Notes: a model not told the origin generated them from the sequence alone. A stretch of 64,000 bases of DNA from Streptomyces sp. HM190 (GCF_009857135.1 NZ_CP047318.1:2294001-2358000); one strand, 5' to 3'; numbered from the stretch's first letter, positions 1 to 9,308 are shown. Made by a program: numbers and translations.

Positions 1-1355
1 ACGGCCACCCGGGGGCCGACTCCGCCGAGGTCCGCTACCTCCAGGAGCGCCGCGCCGCCCTCGGCGGTCCCGCCCCGGCCCGCCGCGTCCACCCGGTGGC
101 TCCGCTGCCCGCCCCCGCAGAGAAGGCCTTCGCCTCCTTCGACAAGGGCTCCGGCTCCCAGAAGGTGGCCACCACCATGGCCTTCGTCCGCCTGATCAAG
201 GACCTGGTCCGCGACAAGGAGACGGGCAGGCGCTGGGTGCCGATCGTCCCCGACGAGGCGCGCACCTTCGGCATGGAGTCGCTGTTCCCGTCCCTCGGGA
301 TCTACTCCCCGAAGGGCCAGACGTACGAACCGGTCGACCGCGACCAGCTGATGTACTACAAGGAGGCCGAGAACGGCCAGATCCTCAACGAGGGGATCAC
401 CGAGGCCGGTTCGATGGCCGACTTCATCGCCGCGTCGACCGCGTACTCCACGCACGGCGAAGCGATGATCCCGTTCTACATCTTCTACTCGATGTTCGGC
501 TGGCAGCGCACGGCCGACCAGATGTGGCAGCTCGGCGACCAGCTCGGCCGCGGCTTCCTCGTCGGCGCGACCGCCGGCCGTACGACGCTGACGGGCGAGG
601 GCCTGCAGCACGCGGACGGCCACTCGCCGGTCATCGCGGCGACCAACCCGGCCGCCCTCACCTACGACCCGGCGTTCGCGTACGAGGTCGCGACGATCGT
701 GAAGGACGGTCTGCGCCGGATGTACGGCGAGGCCGCGCCCGGTGAGGACCCGGACGTCTTCTACTACCTGACCGTCTACAACGAGCCGCTCCCGCAGCCC
801 GCGAAGCCGGCCGGTCTCGGTGTCGACGAGGGCATCGTCAAGGGCCTGTACCGCTTCAACACGGCCGAGTCCGCGGGCGTGACCGTCCCGGCGAACGCCC
901 CGCGCATCCAGCTGCTGGGTTCCGGTACGGCCATCCACTGGGCCCTCGAGGCGCAGAAACTCCTCGCCGAGGAGTGGGGTGTGGCGGCCGACGTGTGGTC
1001 CGCGACGTCCTGGAGCGAGCTGCGCCGGGACGCCCTGGAGGCCGACGCGGCGCTGCTGCGCGGCGAGGAGCGCGTCCCGTACGTCCGTCAGGCGCTGCAG
1101 GGCGCCGAGGGTCCGGTGCTGGCGGTCTCCGACTACATGCGTCAGGTTCCCGACCAGATCGCCCAGTGGGTCGAGCAGGACTACTCCTCCCTCGGCGCCG
1201 ACGGCTTCGGTCTCTCCGACACCCGCGAGGCGGCCCGCCGGCACTTCGGTGTCGACGCGCAGTCCATCGTCGTGGCGGCGCTCGCGCAGCTGGCGAAGCG
1301 GGGGGAGACGAGGGCGGCGGCGGTGAAGGAGGCCCGCGAGAAGTACGGGCTGTGA
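1..1355 (+). CDS. aceE: Pyruvate dehydrogenase E1 component (homodimeric type), 3' part
   Basis: The reading frame is open from base 3 and continues upstream of the window, so only about the C-terminal 450 residues are present; an internal ATG at 96 is not the start. The protein matches the homodimeric E1p subunit, the thiamine-diphosphate enzyme that decarboxylates pyruvate and passes the acetyl group to the E2 lipoyl domain. Recognisable stretches are FGMESLFPSLGIYSP, the YYKEAENGQILNEGI loop, FYIFYSMFGWQRTADQMWQ and the C-terminal transketolase-like part ending DTREAARRHFGVDAQSIV. Actinobacterial E1p is about 900 residues, so roughly half is here. It ends at TGA 1353-1355 and is followed by a strong inverted repeat. 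The lipoate genes lipB and lipA lie about 10 kb downstream, consistent with the lipoyl-dependent complex. Confidence 0.95.
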   Translation, partial: GHPGADSAEVRYLQERRAALGGPAPARRVHPVAPLPAPAEKAFASFDKGSGSQKVATTMAFVRLIKDLVRDKETGRRWVPIVPDEARTFGMESLFPSLGIYSPKGQTYEPVDRDQLMYYKEAENGQILNEGITEAGSMADFIAASTAYSTHGEAMIPFYIFYSMFGWQRTADQMWQLGDQLGRGFLVGATAGRTTLTGEGLQHADGHSPVIAATNPAALTYDPAFAYEVATIVKDGLRRMYGEAAPGEDPDVFYYLTVYNEPLPQPAKPAGLGVDEGIVKGLYRFNTAESAGVTVPANAPRIQLLGSGTAIHWALEAQKLLAEEWGVAADVWSATSWSELRRDALEADAALLRGEERVPYVRQALQGAEGPVLAVSDYMRQVPDQIAQWVEQDYSSLGADGFGLSDTREAARRHFGVDAQSIVVAALAQLAKRGETRAAAVKEAREKYGL

Positions 1356-1386
1356 GAGTGCCGGGCGCCTTCTGAACGGGGAGTGC

Positions 1387-1460
1387 GGGGTGCGTCGTCG
1401 GGTGCGGGTGCGTGGGGGCTGTTCGCGACCACGCACCACCCGCACCCGACGACGCACCCC
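1387..1460. terminator. Long inverted repeat between aceE and the WYL regulator
   Basis: The arms 1387-1415 and 1429-1460 are near-perfect reverse complements (about 29 paired bases, with a 3-base insertion in the right arm) around a short loop containing GTTCGCGA. It probably terminates aceE transcription. The arm composition (GTGCGGGTGCGTGG) and the loop resemble a repeat family seen again at 56701-56883, so it may also be a dispersed intergenic repeat. Confidence 0.75.
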
Positions 1461-1498
1461 CACGTCCCTCCCCCCACCGCGCCCGGCATGATGAACCC

Positions 1499-2509
1499 AT
1501 GCGTGCTGCCCGGCTCATCAAGATGGTGCTGCTTCTCCAGTCCCGCCCCTCCATGACCGCCGCCGAGCTGGCCCGTGAGCTGGAGGTGTCCGAGCGCACG
1601 GTCACCCGGGACGCCCAGGCCCTCTCGGAGGCCGGTGTCCCCGTGTACGCGGATCGTGGGCGGGCCGGTGGCTACCGCCTGAGCGGCGGTTACCGCACCC
1701 GGCTGACCGGCCTCGCCCGCAGCGAGGCCGAGGCCCTGTTCCTCAGCGGCGTTCCGGGGGCCCTCCGTGAGATGGGTCTGGAGGACGCCGCCTCCGCCGC
1801 CCGCCTGAAGGTGTCGGCGGCCCTCCTGCCCTCCCTGCGCGACGCCTCGCGCACGGCGTCCCAGCGGTTCCACCTGGACGCGCCGAGCTGGTTCAAGGAG
1901 CCGAAGACCCCGGAGCTGCTGCCCGCCGTCGCGGACGCCGTGTGGGACGACCGGCGGATCACCGCCCGCTACCGCAGGGGCGACACCGAGGTCGAGCGGC
2001 GGCTGGAGCCGTACGGCCTCGTCCTCAAGGCCGGCGTCTGGTACCTGTGCGCCCGCGTCGCCGACCCCGGGGGCCCCGGCACCCGTTCCGCTCCGTTCCG
2101 TACGTACCGCATCGACCGGTTCAGCGCCGTCGAGACCGAGGACGCGCGCTTCACCCGCGACGAGGACTTCGACCTGCCGGCGTACTGGGACCATCAGGCG
2201 GAACGTTTCGCCCGCTCGATCCTGCATGCCGAGGTCGTCCTGCGGCTGTCACCGGAGGGCGTGCGGAGGCTGCCGCACGTCGTCGATCCCGTGTCGGCAC
2301 GGGACGCCCTCGCGGCGCTGGACGACGCCCCCGACGCACGGGGCTGGACGACCGTGACGCTCCGGGTCGAGTCGGAGGACGTGGCCCACGCCCAGCTCAT
2401 GGCGCTGGGTGCCGAGGTCGAGGTACTGGCGCCCGAGGGCCTGCGGAACCGCTTCGCACAGGACGCGCGACGGCTCGCCGAGCTGTACCGGGAAGCGGCG
2501 CGGGACTGA
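1499..2509 (+). CDS. WYL-domain transcriptional regulator (HTH_11/WYL/WCX)
   Basis: A 336-residue regulator. Residues 4-58 form a DeoR/HTH_11-type helix-turn-helix (AARLIKMVLLLQSRPSMTAAEL, then SERTVTRDAQALSEAGVPV). About residues 145-215 are a WYL-type ligand-sensing domain (RRLEPYGLVLKAGVWYLCAR) and the C-terminus is WCX-like. WYL proteins of this layout bind DNA and sense small molecules or nucleic acid; the target is unknown. I chose ATG 1499 over in-frame GTG 1412 because the HTH begins immediately after it and the upstream codons lie in the inverted repeat. CATGAT at 1488-1493 suggests a leaderless transcript. It stands alone between aceE and a DUF4240 gene. Confidence 0.88.
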   Translation: MRAARLIKMVLLLQSRPSMTAAELARELEVSERTVTRDAQALSEAGVPVYADRGRAGGYRLSGGYRTRLTGLARSEAEALFLSGVPGALREMGLEDAASAARLKVSAALLPSLRDASRTASQRFHLDAPSWFKEPKTPELLPAVADAVWDDRRITARYRRGDTEVERRLEPYGLVLKAGVWYLCARVADPGGPGTRSAPFRTYRIDRFSAVETEDARFTRDEDFDLPAYWDHQAERFARSILHAEVVLRLSPEGVRRLPHVVDPVSARDALAALDDAPDARGWTTVTLRVESEDVAHAQLMALGAEVEVLAPEGLRNRFAQDARRLAELYREAARD

Positions 2510-2598
2510 GAAGGGCCGCACGGGCCGTTCCCGGCGCGTGTCCGATCCGTGGTCCTCCACGTGCATCCGGCCCCCTGAGGCCCGATGCTGGACCCGTG

Positions 2599-3117
2599 AT
2601 GGACGAGACGGAGTTCTGGGAGCTGGTGGACACGACCCGGGAGGACGCCGAGGGCGACCCGGAGGACCAGGCCGACCTGCTCGTGGAACGGCTCGGCCGA
2701 CTGGACCCGGAGGCGGTGCTCGACTTCGCCCGCCACTTCGAGTCCCGCTACAACCGCGCCTACACCTGGGACCTGTGGGGCGCCGCCTGGGTGCTGCTCG
2801 ACGGCGCCAGCGACGACGCGTTCGACTTCTTCCGGTGCTGGCTGATCGGCCAGGGCCGGGAGGTCTTCGAGGGCGCGGTGCACGACCCGGACACGCTCGC
2901 CGATCTGCTGGGCGACTTCGACGAGGAGATCGACGGGGACGGCGAGGAGCTGGGGTACGCCGCCGACGAGGCGTACGAGCAGCTCACCGGCCTCGTCGCG
3001 CCGGACCTCGGCATTCCGCCCGCGCCCGGCGAGCCGGAGGGCACCCCGGTCGACTTCGAGGACGAGTCCGCGCTCGCCGAGCGCTACCCGAAGCTCTGGG
3101 AGCGCTTCAGACCCTGA
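2599..3117 (+). CDS. DUF4240 domain protein
   Basis: An acidic cytoplasmic protein of 172 residues beginning MDETEFWELVDTTRED and containing WDLWGAAWVLLDGASDDAFDFF and WLIGQGREVFEGAVHDP, which are typical of DUF4240 proteins of unknown function. A GTG sits directly in front (2596), and GATGCT at 2585-2590 could be a -10 for leaderless initiation there, so the start may be one codon earlier. No Shine-Dalgarno sequence is evident. The 3' end overlaps the convergent gene at 3107-3397 by 11 bp, so no terminator separates them. Confidence 0.85.
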   Translation: MDETEFWELVDTTREDAEGDPEDQADLLVERLGRLDPEAVLDFARHFESRYNRAYTWDLWGAAWVLLDGASDDAFDFFRCWLIGQGREVFEGAVHDPDTLADLLGDFDEEIDGDGEELGYAADEAYEQLTGLVAPDLGIPPAPGEPEGTPVDFEDESALAERYPKLWERFRP

Positions 3118-3397
3118 CGCCCCTGCTGTGGCCGCGCGGCAGATACGCCTGGGCCGGCTCTGCGGTGTACGTCCGGGACGCGTGACGCTCCCCCTCGTCG
3201 CCGTGTGCCGGGTGTCCGGGCGCGGACGCCCCGTGCAGCGGGGCCGAGTTGGCGCGCTCCAGCGCGGAGGCCGTGACGGCGGACGGGCCGAGCACGACCA
3301 CGGCGGCCGCGCAGGCCACCGTCCAAGGGCTGCGCAGGGCCGCGGACCAGGCGCGGCGCGCGGCGCGCGCCGGGCTCTTCGTACGGTTGCCGATCAT
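3107..3397 (-). CDS. Small membrane-anchored or secreted protein, unknown function
   Basis: A 96-residue protein, MIGNRTKSPARAARRAWSAA..., with a basic N-terminus and one hydrophobic stretch (TVACAAAVVVLGPSAVTASA, about residues 23-44), followed by a His-rich, charged tail (HGASAPGHPAHGDEGERH). This is a signal peptide or single membrane anchor with an extracytoplasmic tail. The start is set by a strong Shine-Dalgarno sequence (GGAGGTGGGGAAC before ATG 3397). An upstream open stretch in the same frame would merge it with the antisense of the amidase and is not coding. The stop at 3107 lies inside the 3' end of the DUF4240 gene. I do not recognise the family. Confidence 0.72.
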   Translation of the reverse strand: MIGNRTKSPARAARRAWSAALRSPWTVACAAAVVVLGPSAVTASALERANSAPLHGASAPGHPAHGDEGERHASRTYTAEPAQAYLPRGHSRGVRV

Positions 3398-3519
3398 GTT
3401 CCCCACCTCCGGTCGACGTGACACGACGACGGTAGGGCGGGCATCTGGGAGAAGTCTGTGAGAGCCCGGCGGGCTGTCTGTGAACCTCATGAGATCGGGA
3501 CCGGCGGCCGGCCGGGGGG

Positions 3520-4470
3520 TCACGACCGGCCCTGGAGACGGGCCGCCAGCTCCCTGATGGCGGGCAGTCGTTCGGCGAGGGCCGCGCCCGGACAGCTGGT
3601 CATGTAGCCGTCGCTGTGGCCCGCGAGGGTGGGCAGCAGGACGGTGGTCCCGGCGGCGTAGCGGCTGCGGCTGTTGCTTGAGGTCAGGCGCACGCTGCCG
3701 CGGGGGTCGCTGCCGGAGAGGCCGAGCTTCCAGGCGACGAGGGCGGCGATCGCGTCGGTCATGGCCCGGGGCACGGGGACACCGGCGGTGAAGGTGCCCA
3801 GGGCGGCGATACCGGCGGTGCGGTGGTTGAAGCCCTGGGTGTGGGCGCCGGTGACGGGGCGGTCGACGCCGCCCGCTCGGCCCTCGTAGATGGTGCCGCA
3901 GCGGTCGACGACGAAGTTGTAGCCGATGTCGTCCCACTCCCGGGTGCCTGTCTGGCCGGCGTACAGGTAACGGATGATGCGGGGCGCGTCGGCGCAGTCG
4001 TAGCCGTTCGGTGAGTCCGTGTGGTGGATGAAGACGGCGGCGACCCGGTCGTCGTAGCGTGCGGGCGGCTGGCTGCGGCCGTCCCCGGCGAGCCAGCGGC
4101 TCCTCGGGACGATGGGCGGCCGGGGCGCGTGATGCGCCTGGTGCGACTGGGAGGGCCGGGCCGCCACGGGGCTCGGGGCCCGGCCGCCCGTGCCGTCGAT
4201 GCCGATCGCGCACAGCACCAGCGCGAGGACGGCGGCGACGCCGGGCAGGCAGGCCAGCGCGAGGAGGACGGGGCGCGGCAGGCGTCGGTGCCCGTGCCGG
4301 GCGCCCCGGTGACGGGCGGGCCGGGGATCGGACGGGGTCCGCACGGCGGTGGCACCGTGCGGACCCCGTATTCGCACGGCCGCGAGGCCGCGCGGAGTCC
4401 GTGTTCGGCGCCGCCCCGCACGGAGCGGCCGACGTCGTGGCGATCCCCGCGACTTCCGGAACACACGCAT
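3520..4470 (-). CDS. PGRP/Amidase_2 N-acetylmuramoyl-L-alanine amidase, membrane anchored
   Basis: A 316-residue peptidoglycan-recognition-type amidase, expected to cut the bond between N-acetylmuramate and L-Ala of the stem peptide outside the cell. Residues 1-65 are Arg-rich, 66-91 form a membrane segment (VLLALACLPGVAAVLALVLC), followed by a Pro/His linker and a catalytic domain from about 115. The zinc site is visible: FIHHTD at 147-152, GHSD with H285, and C293 in SCPG. The catalytic Tyr is in DIGYNF (181-186). GAHTQGFN around 208-215 is also typical of the family. The start is ATG 4470; the Shine-Dalgarno sequence is weak. It diverges from the MarP-like protease gene. Confidence 0.88.
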   Translation of the reverse strand: MRVFRKSRGSPRRRPLRAGRRRTRTPRGLAAVRIRGPHGATAVRTPSDPRPARHRGARHGHRRLPRPVLLALACLPGVAAVLALVLCAIGIDGTGGRAPSPVAARPSQSHQAHHAPRPPIVPRSRWLAGDGRSQPPARYDDRVAAVFIHHTDSPNGYDCADAPRIIRYLYAGQTGTREWDDIGYNFVVDRCGTIYEGRAGGVDRPVTGAHTQGFNHRTAGIAALGTFTAGVPVPRAMTDAIAALVAWKLGLSGSDPRGSVRLTSSNSRSRYAAGTTVLLPTLAGHSDGYMTSCPGAALAERLPAIRELAARLQGRS

Positions 4471-4691
4471 GCACCGAGCCTCACCCCGGTGCGCCCCCGC
4501 CGCCCTGTGGAGTGCGCCACCCGGGTGAACGGATCGGAACCATCGTCCCGGTCCGGGACGTTTTCACGATTCAGGCGGACGGGCGTACCGGTGGCCGATT
4601 CCCGCACGCCAGCGGCGTGCCGTGCGGGGGTGACTGATCACTGCGCCCACCCCACGCGTACTACTGGGTCCCGAAAGAGAGAGGCGCTGGA

Positions 4692-5876
4692 GTGGACGTG
4701 CTCGACATCCTGCTGATGCTGGTGATCCTGGCCTACGCGGCGTCCGGTTACCGTCGCGGCCTGGTCGCGGGATGTGTGTCCCTCGCCGGTTTCGTGGGCG
4801 GCGCGGTGGTGGGTGTCTGGATGCTGCCGTGGATGATGGAGCTGGTGGAACCGGGCACCCCGGCGGCGACGGTCACGGCGGTGCTGACCGTGCTGGTGCC
4901 GGGGGTGATCGGGCACGAGCTGGCCGGCCGGCTGGCGCTGCGGCTGCGCCGCGAGATAGACCGCAGCCCGCTGCGCGTGGCCGACGGCATAGGAGGGGCG
5001 GCGGCCAACTCGATCGCCGTGCTCATCGTGGCGTGGGTGGCCGCGAGCGTCCTCGGGGCCTCGTCGTCTGCGCTGGTGACCAACTCGATCCGTAACTCCG
5101 CGCTGCTGGGCGCCGTGCAGAACACCATGCCGGAGACCACTCCGGCCTGGTTCTCCAACGCCACGTCCGCGCTGACCGAGGCCGGTTTCCCGCAGGTCTT
5201 CAACCCCTTCGAGAACGAGGCGACGGCCGAGGTCGCCAAGCCCTCCGGGGACAGTGTGACGGCCGCGGCGACGAACGCCGCCAAGCGCAGCACGGTCAAG
5301 ATCGAGGGCGTCGCGGGGACACAGGGCCGCGAGGGCAGCGGCTTCGTGTACGCGCGCGAGCACGTGATGACCAACGCGCACGTGGTGGCGGGCATCGACG
5401 ACCCGAGCGTGCGGGTGGGCGGCGTGGGCCGGGCGTTCGAGGGGCGGGTCGTGCTGTTCGATCCGGAGAAGGACGTCGCCGTGCTCTACGTACCGGGCCT
5501 GGAGGCGCCGGTCCTTCGCTTCGACGACACGGCCTCGCGGGGTGACGCGGCGGTCGTCGCCGGTTACCCGGAGGACGGCGGACTCGACCTCCAGGCGGCC
5601 ACGGTCGCCAGCCGCATCGACGCCACCGGCCGCAACATCTACAACACGGAGGCGGTCACCCGCGAGATCTACTCGATCCGCTCGACCGTCCGCCCCGGCA
5701 ACTCCGGGGGCCCCCTCCTCACCCCCGAGGGCCAGGTCTACGGCGTGGTCTTCGCGCGCTCCACGTCCGACGCGGAGACGGGGTACGTCCTGACGGTCGA
5801 CGAGGTGGCCCCCGAGGCGAACAGCGCGGCGAACGCGACGAAGGCGGTGGACACCGGGGATCTCGTGACGTCGTGA
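4692..5876 (+). CDS. MarP-like membrane serine protease (CvpA + trypsin-like domain)
   Basis: A 394-residue protein with about four N-terminal membrane helices in a CvpA-like domain (VLDILLMLVILAYAASGYRRG...) and an extracytoplasmic chymotrypsin-like protease domain from about residue 185. The triad is visible: His in TNAHVVAG (about 231), Asp in DVAVLYV (about 261) and Ser in RPGNSGGPL (about 337). This is the architecture of mycobacterial MarP (Rv3671c), a periplasmic protease needed for acid resistance; a similar role in envelope stress is inferred. The start is GTG 4692 with a GAGAGAGG Shine-Dalgarno upstream. Confidence 0.9.
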   Translation: MDVLDILLMLVILAYAASGYRRGLVAGCVSLAGFVGGAVVGVWMLPWMMELVEPGTPAATVTAVLTVLVPGVIGHELAGRLALRLRREIDRSPLRVADGIGGAAANSIAVLIVAWVAASVLGASSSALVTNSIRNSALLGAVQNTMPETTPAWFSNATSALTEAGFPQVFNPFENEATAEVAKPSGDSVTAAATNAAKRSTVKIEGVAGTQGREGSGFVYAREHVMTNAHVVAGIDDPSVRVGGVGRAFEGRVVLFDPEKDVAVLYVPGLEAPVLRFDDTASRGDAAVVAGYPEDGGLDLQAATVASRIDATGRNIYNTEAVTREIYSIRSTVRPGNSGGPLLTPEGQVYGVVFARSTSDAETGYVLTVDEVAPEANSAANATKAVDTGDLVTS

Positions 5877-6069
5877 GGCACGGCGTCACGGGACGGTGTC
5901 GCGAGCACGGCGTCACGGCATACCCGGAGAGGGTGCCGAGGAGAGCGTGGGGCCGTGCGGGAGGGTGGCGGTTTCCCGCCGTCATGCGCGGCGCACGGTG
6001 GCACGCCGCCGTGACGCCGGATCAGGGCGGTGGCACGCCGTCGGCCCGGTGCGTCGCGGTACCGTCGCG

Positions 6070-6558
6070 TCAGAGGCGAACGCCCATCAGCACGTCGTCC
6101 ACGTAGGCCCCGTCGAGCAGGAACTCCTCGGGCAGGACGCCCTCCACCACGAACCCCTCGGACTCGTACAGCTTCCGGGCCGGGGTGTTGTGCCCGAGGA
6201 CCCGCAGGGTGAGCCGACGTGCGCCCCGGCTGCGTGCCTCCTCCTTCGCGGCCCGCACCAGCGCCCGCGCCACCCCGGCCCCGCGCGCCTCGTCCGCGAC
6301 GGCGAGCCCCTGGATCTGGCGGACGTGCGCGTTGCAGTCCAGCGAGGTGGGCCGGCCCAGCCGGAGAAAGCCGACGACGGTGCCGCCGAGTTCCGCGACG
6401 AGGTGGTCCCGGGGACCGAACCGGTCGTCGAAGAACGGCTTGTACGGCCGGCGGGGGCGTTCCTGCACCGAGTGCAGCGTCGACCAGGTGACCCGGTCGA
6501 GCCGGGCGAGCGGGTCCTCGTCGTCGGAGGTCGCGACCCTTATGTGCGGAAGCGGCAT
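6070..6558 (-). CDS. GNAT-family N-acetyltransferase
   Basis: A 162-residue GNAT protein. The acetyl-CoA loop appears as VADEARGAGVARALVRAAKEEA (a variant of Q/RxxGxG/A) and the C-terminal core as LRVLGHNTPARKLYESEGFVVEGVL, the usual N-x-x-A-x-x-x-Y-x-x-x-G-F motif. It transfers acetyl groups to an unknown amine. The chosen start, ATG 6558, gives MPLPHIRVATSDDEDP; an in-frame upstream ATG at 6714 would add 52 residues that overlap the divergent epimerase promoter and look non-coding. Confidence 0.87.
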   Translation of the reverse strand: MPLPHIRVATSDDEDPLARLDRVTWSTLHSVQERPRRPYKPFFDDRFGPRDHLVAELGGTVVGFLRLGRPTSLDCNAHVRQIQGLAVADEARGAGVARALVRAAKEEARSRGARRLTLRVLGHNTPARKLYESEGFVVEGVLPEEFLLDGAYVDDVLMGVRL

Positions 6559-6689
6559 ACGGACAACTGTACGGGGGCACCACGGCGACCCGAATGCCAC
6601 GACCCGGAGGCGGCACGCCCGCGGCGGTACGACGGGCCGACGGCGGGCCCGGTCCGTTGATTCGCCGCGCGAAGGGGCAGGATGGGGGC

Positions 6690-7613
6690 ATGGACACAGA
6701 TACGCCCGTGACACCCGGTTCCCGTGTGGTGATCGCCGGGGCGTCCGGCCTGATCGGTACGGCGTTGGCCCGGTCCCTCACCGCCGACGGGTACGAGGTG
6801 CGCCGGCTCGTGCGGCGCGCGCCGCGCTCGGCGGACGAGGTCCGCTGGGACCCGGAGACCCGGCAGGTCGACGCGGCCGGACTGGAGGGGTGCGCGGCCC
6901 TCGTGAACCTCGCGGGCGCGGGAGTCGCCGCGCGCCGCTGGACCGACGCGTACAAGGAGACGATCCGGCGCAGCCGGGTGCTCGGCACGACGGTGCTCGC
7001 CGAGGCCGTCGCCTCCCTGGACGCGCCGCCGAGCGTCTTCGTCGGCGGCAGCGCGATCGGGTTCTACGGCGACACGGGCGACCGGGTGGTGGACGAGTCG
7101 GCGCCGGCCGGGACGGGGTTCCTGCCGTCGGTGTGCGTGGAGTGGGAGGGGGCGGCGAAGCCCGCGCAGGACGCCGGGGTGCGGACGGTGTTCGCGCGGA
7201 CCGGGCTGGTCGTGGCACACGGCGGGGGCGCCTGGGGACGGCTGTTCCCGCTGTTCAAGGCCGGGGCGGGCGGACGGATGGGCGACGGGCGGCAGTACTG
7301 GAGCTTCATCTCCCTCCATGACGAGGTCGCCGCGCTGCGCCACCTGATGCAGACGCCGTCGCTGTCCGGGCCGTTCAATCTGACGGCGCCGACCCCGCGG
7401 ACCAACGCGGAGATCACGGAGGCGATGGGCAAGGTGCTGCACCGGCCCACGCTCCTCCCCGTGCCCGCCGCCGCCCTCCGGCTCGCCCTCGGCGAGATGT
7501 CGTCCGACGTCCTCGGCAGCACGCGCGCCGTGCCGACCCGGCTGCTGGAGTCGGGGTTCGTGTTCACGCACCCCGACATCGAGGCGGCGATCCGCGCGGC
7601 CCTGACGGACTGA
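6690..7613 (+). CDS. TIGR01777-type NAD(P)-dependent epimerase
   Basis: A 307-residue extended-SDR-like protein. The nucleotide-binding motif is GASGLIGTALARSL near the N-terminus, followed by LVNLAGAGVAARRW and VFVGGSAIGFYGDTGDR. FARTGLVV and the C-terminal DUF1731-like region (PTLLPVPAAALRLALGEMSSDVLGSTR) mark the YfcH/TIGR01777 family; members lack a well-defined substrate. The start is ATG 6690. CAGGAT at 6678-6683 is placed for a leaderless start, although a GGGGG purine tract is also present. It diverges from the GNAT gene. Confidence 0.9.
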   Translation: MDTDTPVTPGSRVVIAGASGLIGTALARSLTADGYEVRRLVRRAPRSADEVRWDPETRQVDAAGLEGCAALVNLAGAGVAARRWTDAYKETIRRSRVLGTTVLAEAVASLDAPPSVFVGGSAIGFYGDTGDRVVDESAPAGTGFLPSVCVEWEGAAKPAQDAGVRTVFARTGLVVAHGGGAWGRLFPLFKAGAGGRMGDGRQYWSFISLHDEVAALRHLMQTPSLSGPFNLTAPTPRTNAEITEAMGKVLHRPTLLPVPAAALRLALGEMSSDVLGSTRAVPTRLLESGFVFTHPDIEAAIRAALTD

Positions 7614-7836
7614 CGCACCGCCGGCCGGCCGCGACGCCCGTCGGCCCCGCGCGCCATCCGGCGCCCTCGGACGGTCCGCACACGCCCCCGCCCTCCCGCG
7701 GGGGCGCCGTGGGGACGCCGGGCGCACGCACCCGCCCGGCATGCCCCCGTGCGAGGGTCGCGCGCGACTTCCCCGGTCAGCCCCGAGAGCCGCACCCTCG
7801 TCCCGAACTCAGGTATTCCAGAAGGCTGTTGAGGGC

Positions 7837-9285
7837 ATGACGTCCCCAGCAGCCGCGCGACCTCGGGAGGGGCACGTGCTTGAGTCGGTGTACCAATCGA
7901 CGTACTCAGCGGACACGCAGACCGTGGACGTCATCGTCGTCGGAGCCGGCGTGGCCGGCCTCGCCGCGGCCGGACATCTGACCAGGGCGGGTCTGACGAC
8001 CACCGTCCTGGAGGCCGCGCCCGCCATCGGCGGCCGGATGTCGACCGAGAAGATCGACGGCTTCCGCCTCGACCGCACCGCCCAGTTGCTCTCCACGTCC
8101 TACCCCGAACTGCGCCGCACGCCGGGCCTGGACACCCTGCCCCTGCGCCCGTTCGCCCCGGGTGTCCTGCTGTACACCGACGGACACCACCACCGGGCCG
8201 GCGCCACCCCGCCCCTGCGGAGCGCAAGGGGCGCACTCACAGCCGCGCGCGCCCTCGCAAGCGCCCCCAGGCTGCCCCGGAACGCGGGCCGCGCGCAGGG
8301 CCGTCTCCCGGGCCGGCCGGCGGGGACCCGGACGGGCCGGCTGGGCGCCCCCGCCGACCAGTCCCGGCTGGCCATGGCGCTGGCCCGGCTCGCCGCGACC
8401 GCGCCGGAACGGCTCGCCACCCGCGCGGAGGTGCCGGTCTCCGAGGCCCTCGCGACCCGCGGCTTCCCGCCGCGGACGATCGACGGTTTCGTCCGGCCCC
8501 TGCTGGCCGCCCTGCTCGCCGACCCGGACCTGCGGACCTCCAGCCGCTGTGCAGATCTGGCCCTGCACGCCTTCGCGACGGGCCGGTTGTGCCTGCCGGA
8601 GGGCGGCGCGGACACCGTCCCGGAACTGCTCGCCGCGGCCCTGCCGCCGGGTACCGTCCGTACCGGGGTCAGGGCCACCGCGATCAGCACGACCTCGGTG
8701 ACGACGGCCGACCACGGCCAACTGCCCTGCCGTGCCGTGGTCCTGGCCACGGACGCCCGGTCCGCAGCCGAACTGCTGCCGGGGCTGCGCGTTCCGGACT
8801 TCCACCCGGTGACCGTTCTGCACCACGCCACCGACGAACTCCCGCCGGGCGAGGGGGCGTTGCTCCTCGACGCGGACCGCGGCGGGCCCGTCTCGCACAC
8901 GGCGGTCGTCAGCCGGGTCGACCCGACCCGGGCACCGGCGGGCCGCGCCCTCATCAGCTCCACGGTGCTCGGCACACCGCCGGACGCGGCCCACCTGGAC
9001 GCCACCGTCCGCGCCCAGCTGGCCCGCCTGTACCGGACGTCCACGGCCCGGTGGGAGCTGCTGGCGGTGCGTCACGAGCCCGAGGCCGTGCCCGCGATGC
9101 CGGCGCCGTACGACCTGCGGCGCCCGGTGCGGCTGCTGGCCGGCCTGTACGTGTGCGGCGACCACCGCGACACCAGCACCGTCCAGGGCGCCCTCCACTC
9201 GGCCCGCCGGGCCGCCCACGCCGTCCTCACAGATCTGGACGCCCACCCGACCCCCGTGGAGGAGGCGCTCAGGACGGCCGCCTGA
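7837..9285 (+). CDS. FAD-dependent oxidoreductase (phytoene-desaturase/amine-oxidase-like)
   Basis: About 482 residues. A dinucleotide-binding motif DVIVVGAGVAGLAAAGHL is followed by EAAPAIGGRM, the standard start of flavin amine oxidase/desaturase proteins. Near the end LLAGLYVCGDHRDTSTVQGALHSARRAAH is the second FAD-contact motif (GD..... GA..SG-like). It oxidises an unknown substrate; no carotenoid genes are adjacent. Start choices are ATG 7837 or GTG 7876, the latter preceded by GGAGGGG but at only 3 bases; I keep the ATG, which leaves a short nonconserved leader before the FAD motif. A hairpin terminator follows. Confidence 0.83.
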   Translation: MTSPAAARPREGHVLESVYQSTYSADTQTVDVIVVGAGVAGLAAAGHLTRAGLTTTVLEAAPAIGGRMSTEKIDGFRLDRTAQLLSTSYPELRRTPGLDTLPLRPFAPGVLLYTDGHHHRAGATPPLRSARGALTAARALASAPRLPRNAGRAQGRLPGRPAGTRTGRLGAPADQSRLAMALARLAATAPERLATRAEVPVSEALATRGFPPRTIDGFVRPLLAALLADPDLRTSSRCADLALHAFATGRLCLPEGGADTVPELLAAALPPGTVRTGVRATAISTTSVTTADHGQLPCRAVVLATDARSAAELLPGLRVPDFHPVTVLHHATDELPPGEGALLLDADRGGPVSHTAVVSRVDPTRAPAGRALISSTVLGTPPDAAHLDATVRAQLARLYRTSTARWELLAVRHEPEAVPAMPAPYDLRRPVRLLAGLYVCGDHRDTSTVQGALHSARRAAHAVLTDLDAHPTPVEEALRTAA

Positions 9286-9308
9286 GCGACGCACGACGAC
9301 GCAGGACG

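Noticed and set aside
1412..1498. N-terminal extension of the WYL regulator from GTG 1412
   Set aside because: The extension would be encoded inside the inverted repeat and is not part of the HTH fold.
6558..6714. Longer GNAT protein from ATG 6714
   Set aside because: The extra 52 residues are Arg/Pro-rich and overlap the divergent gene's promoter and start.
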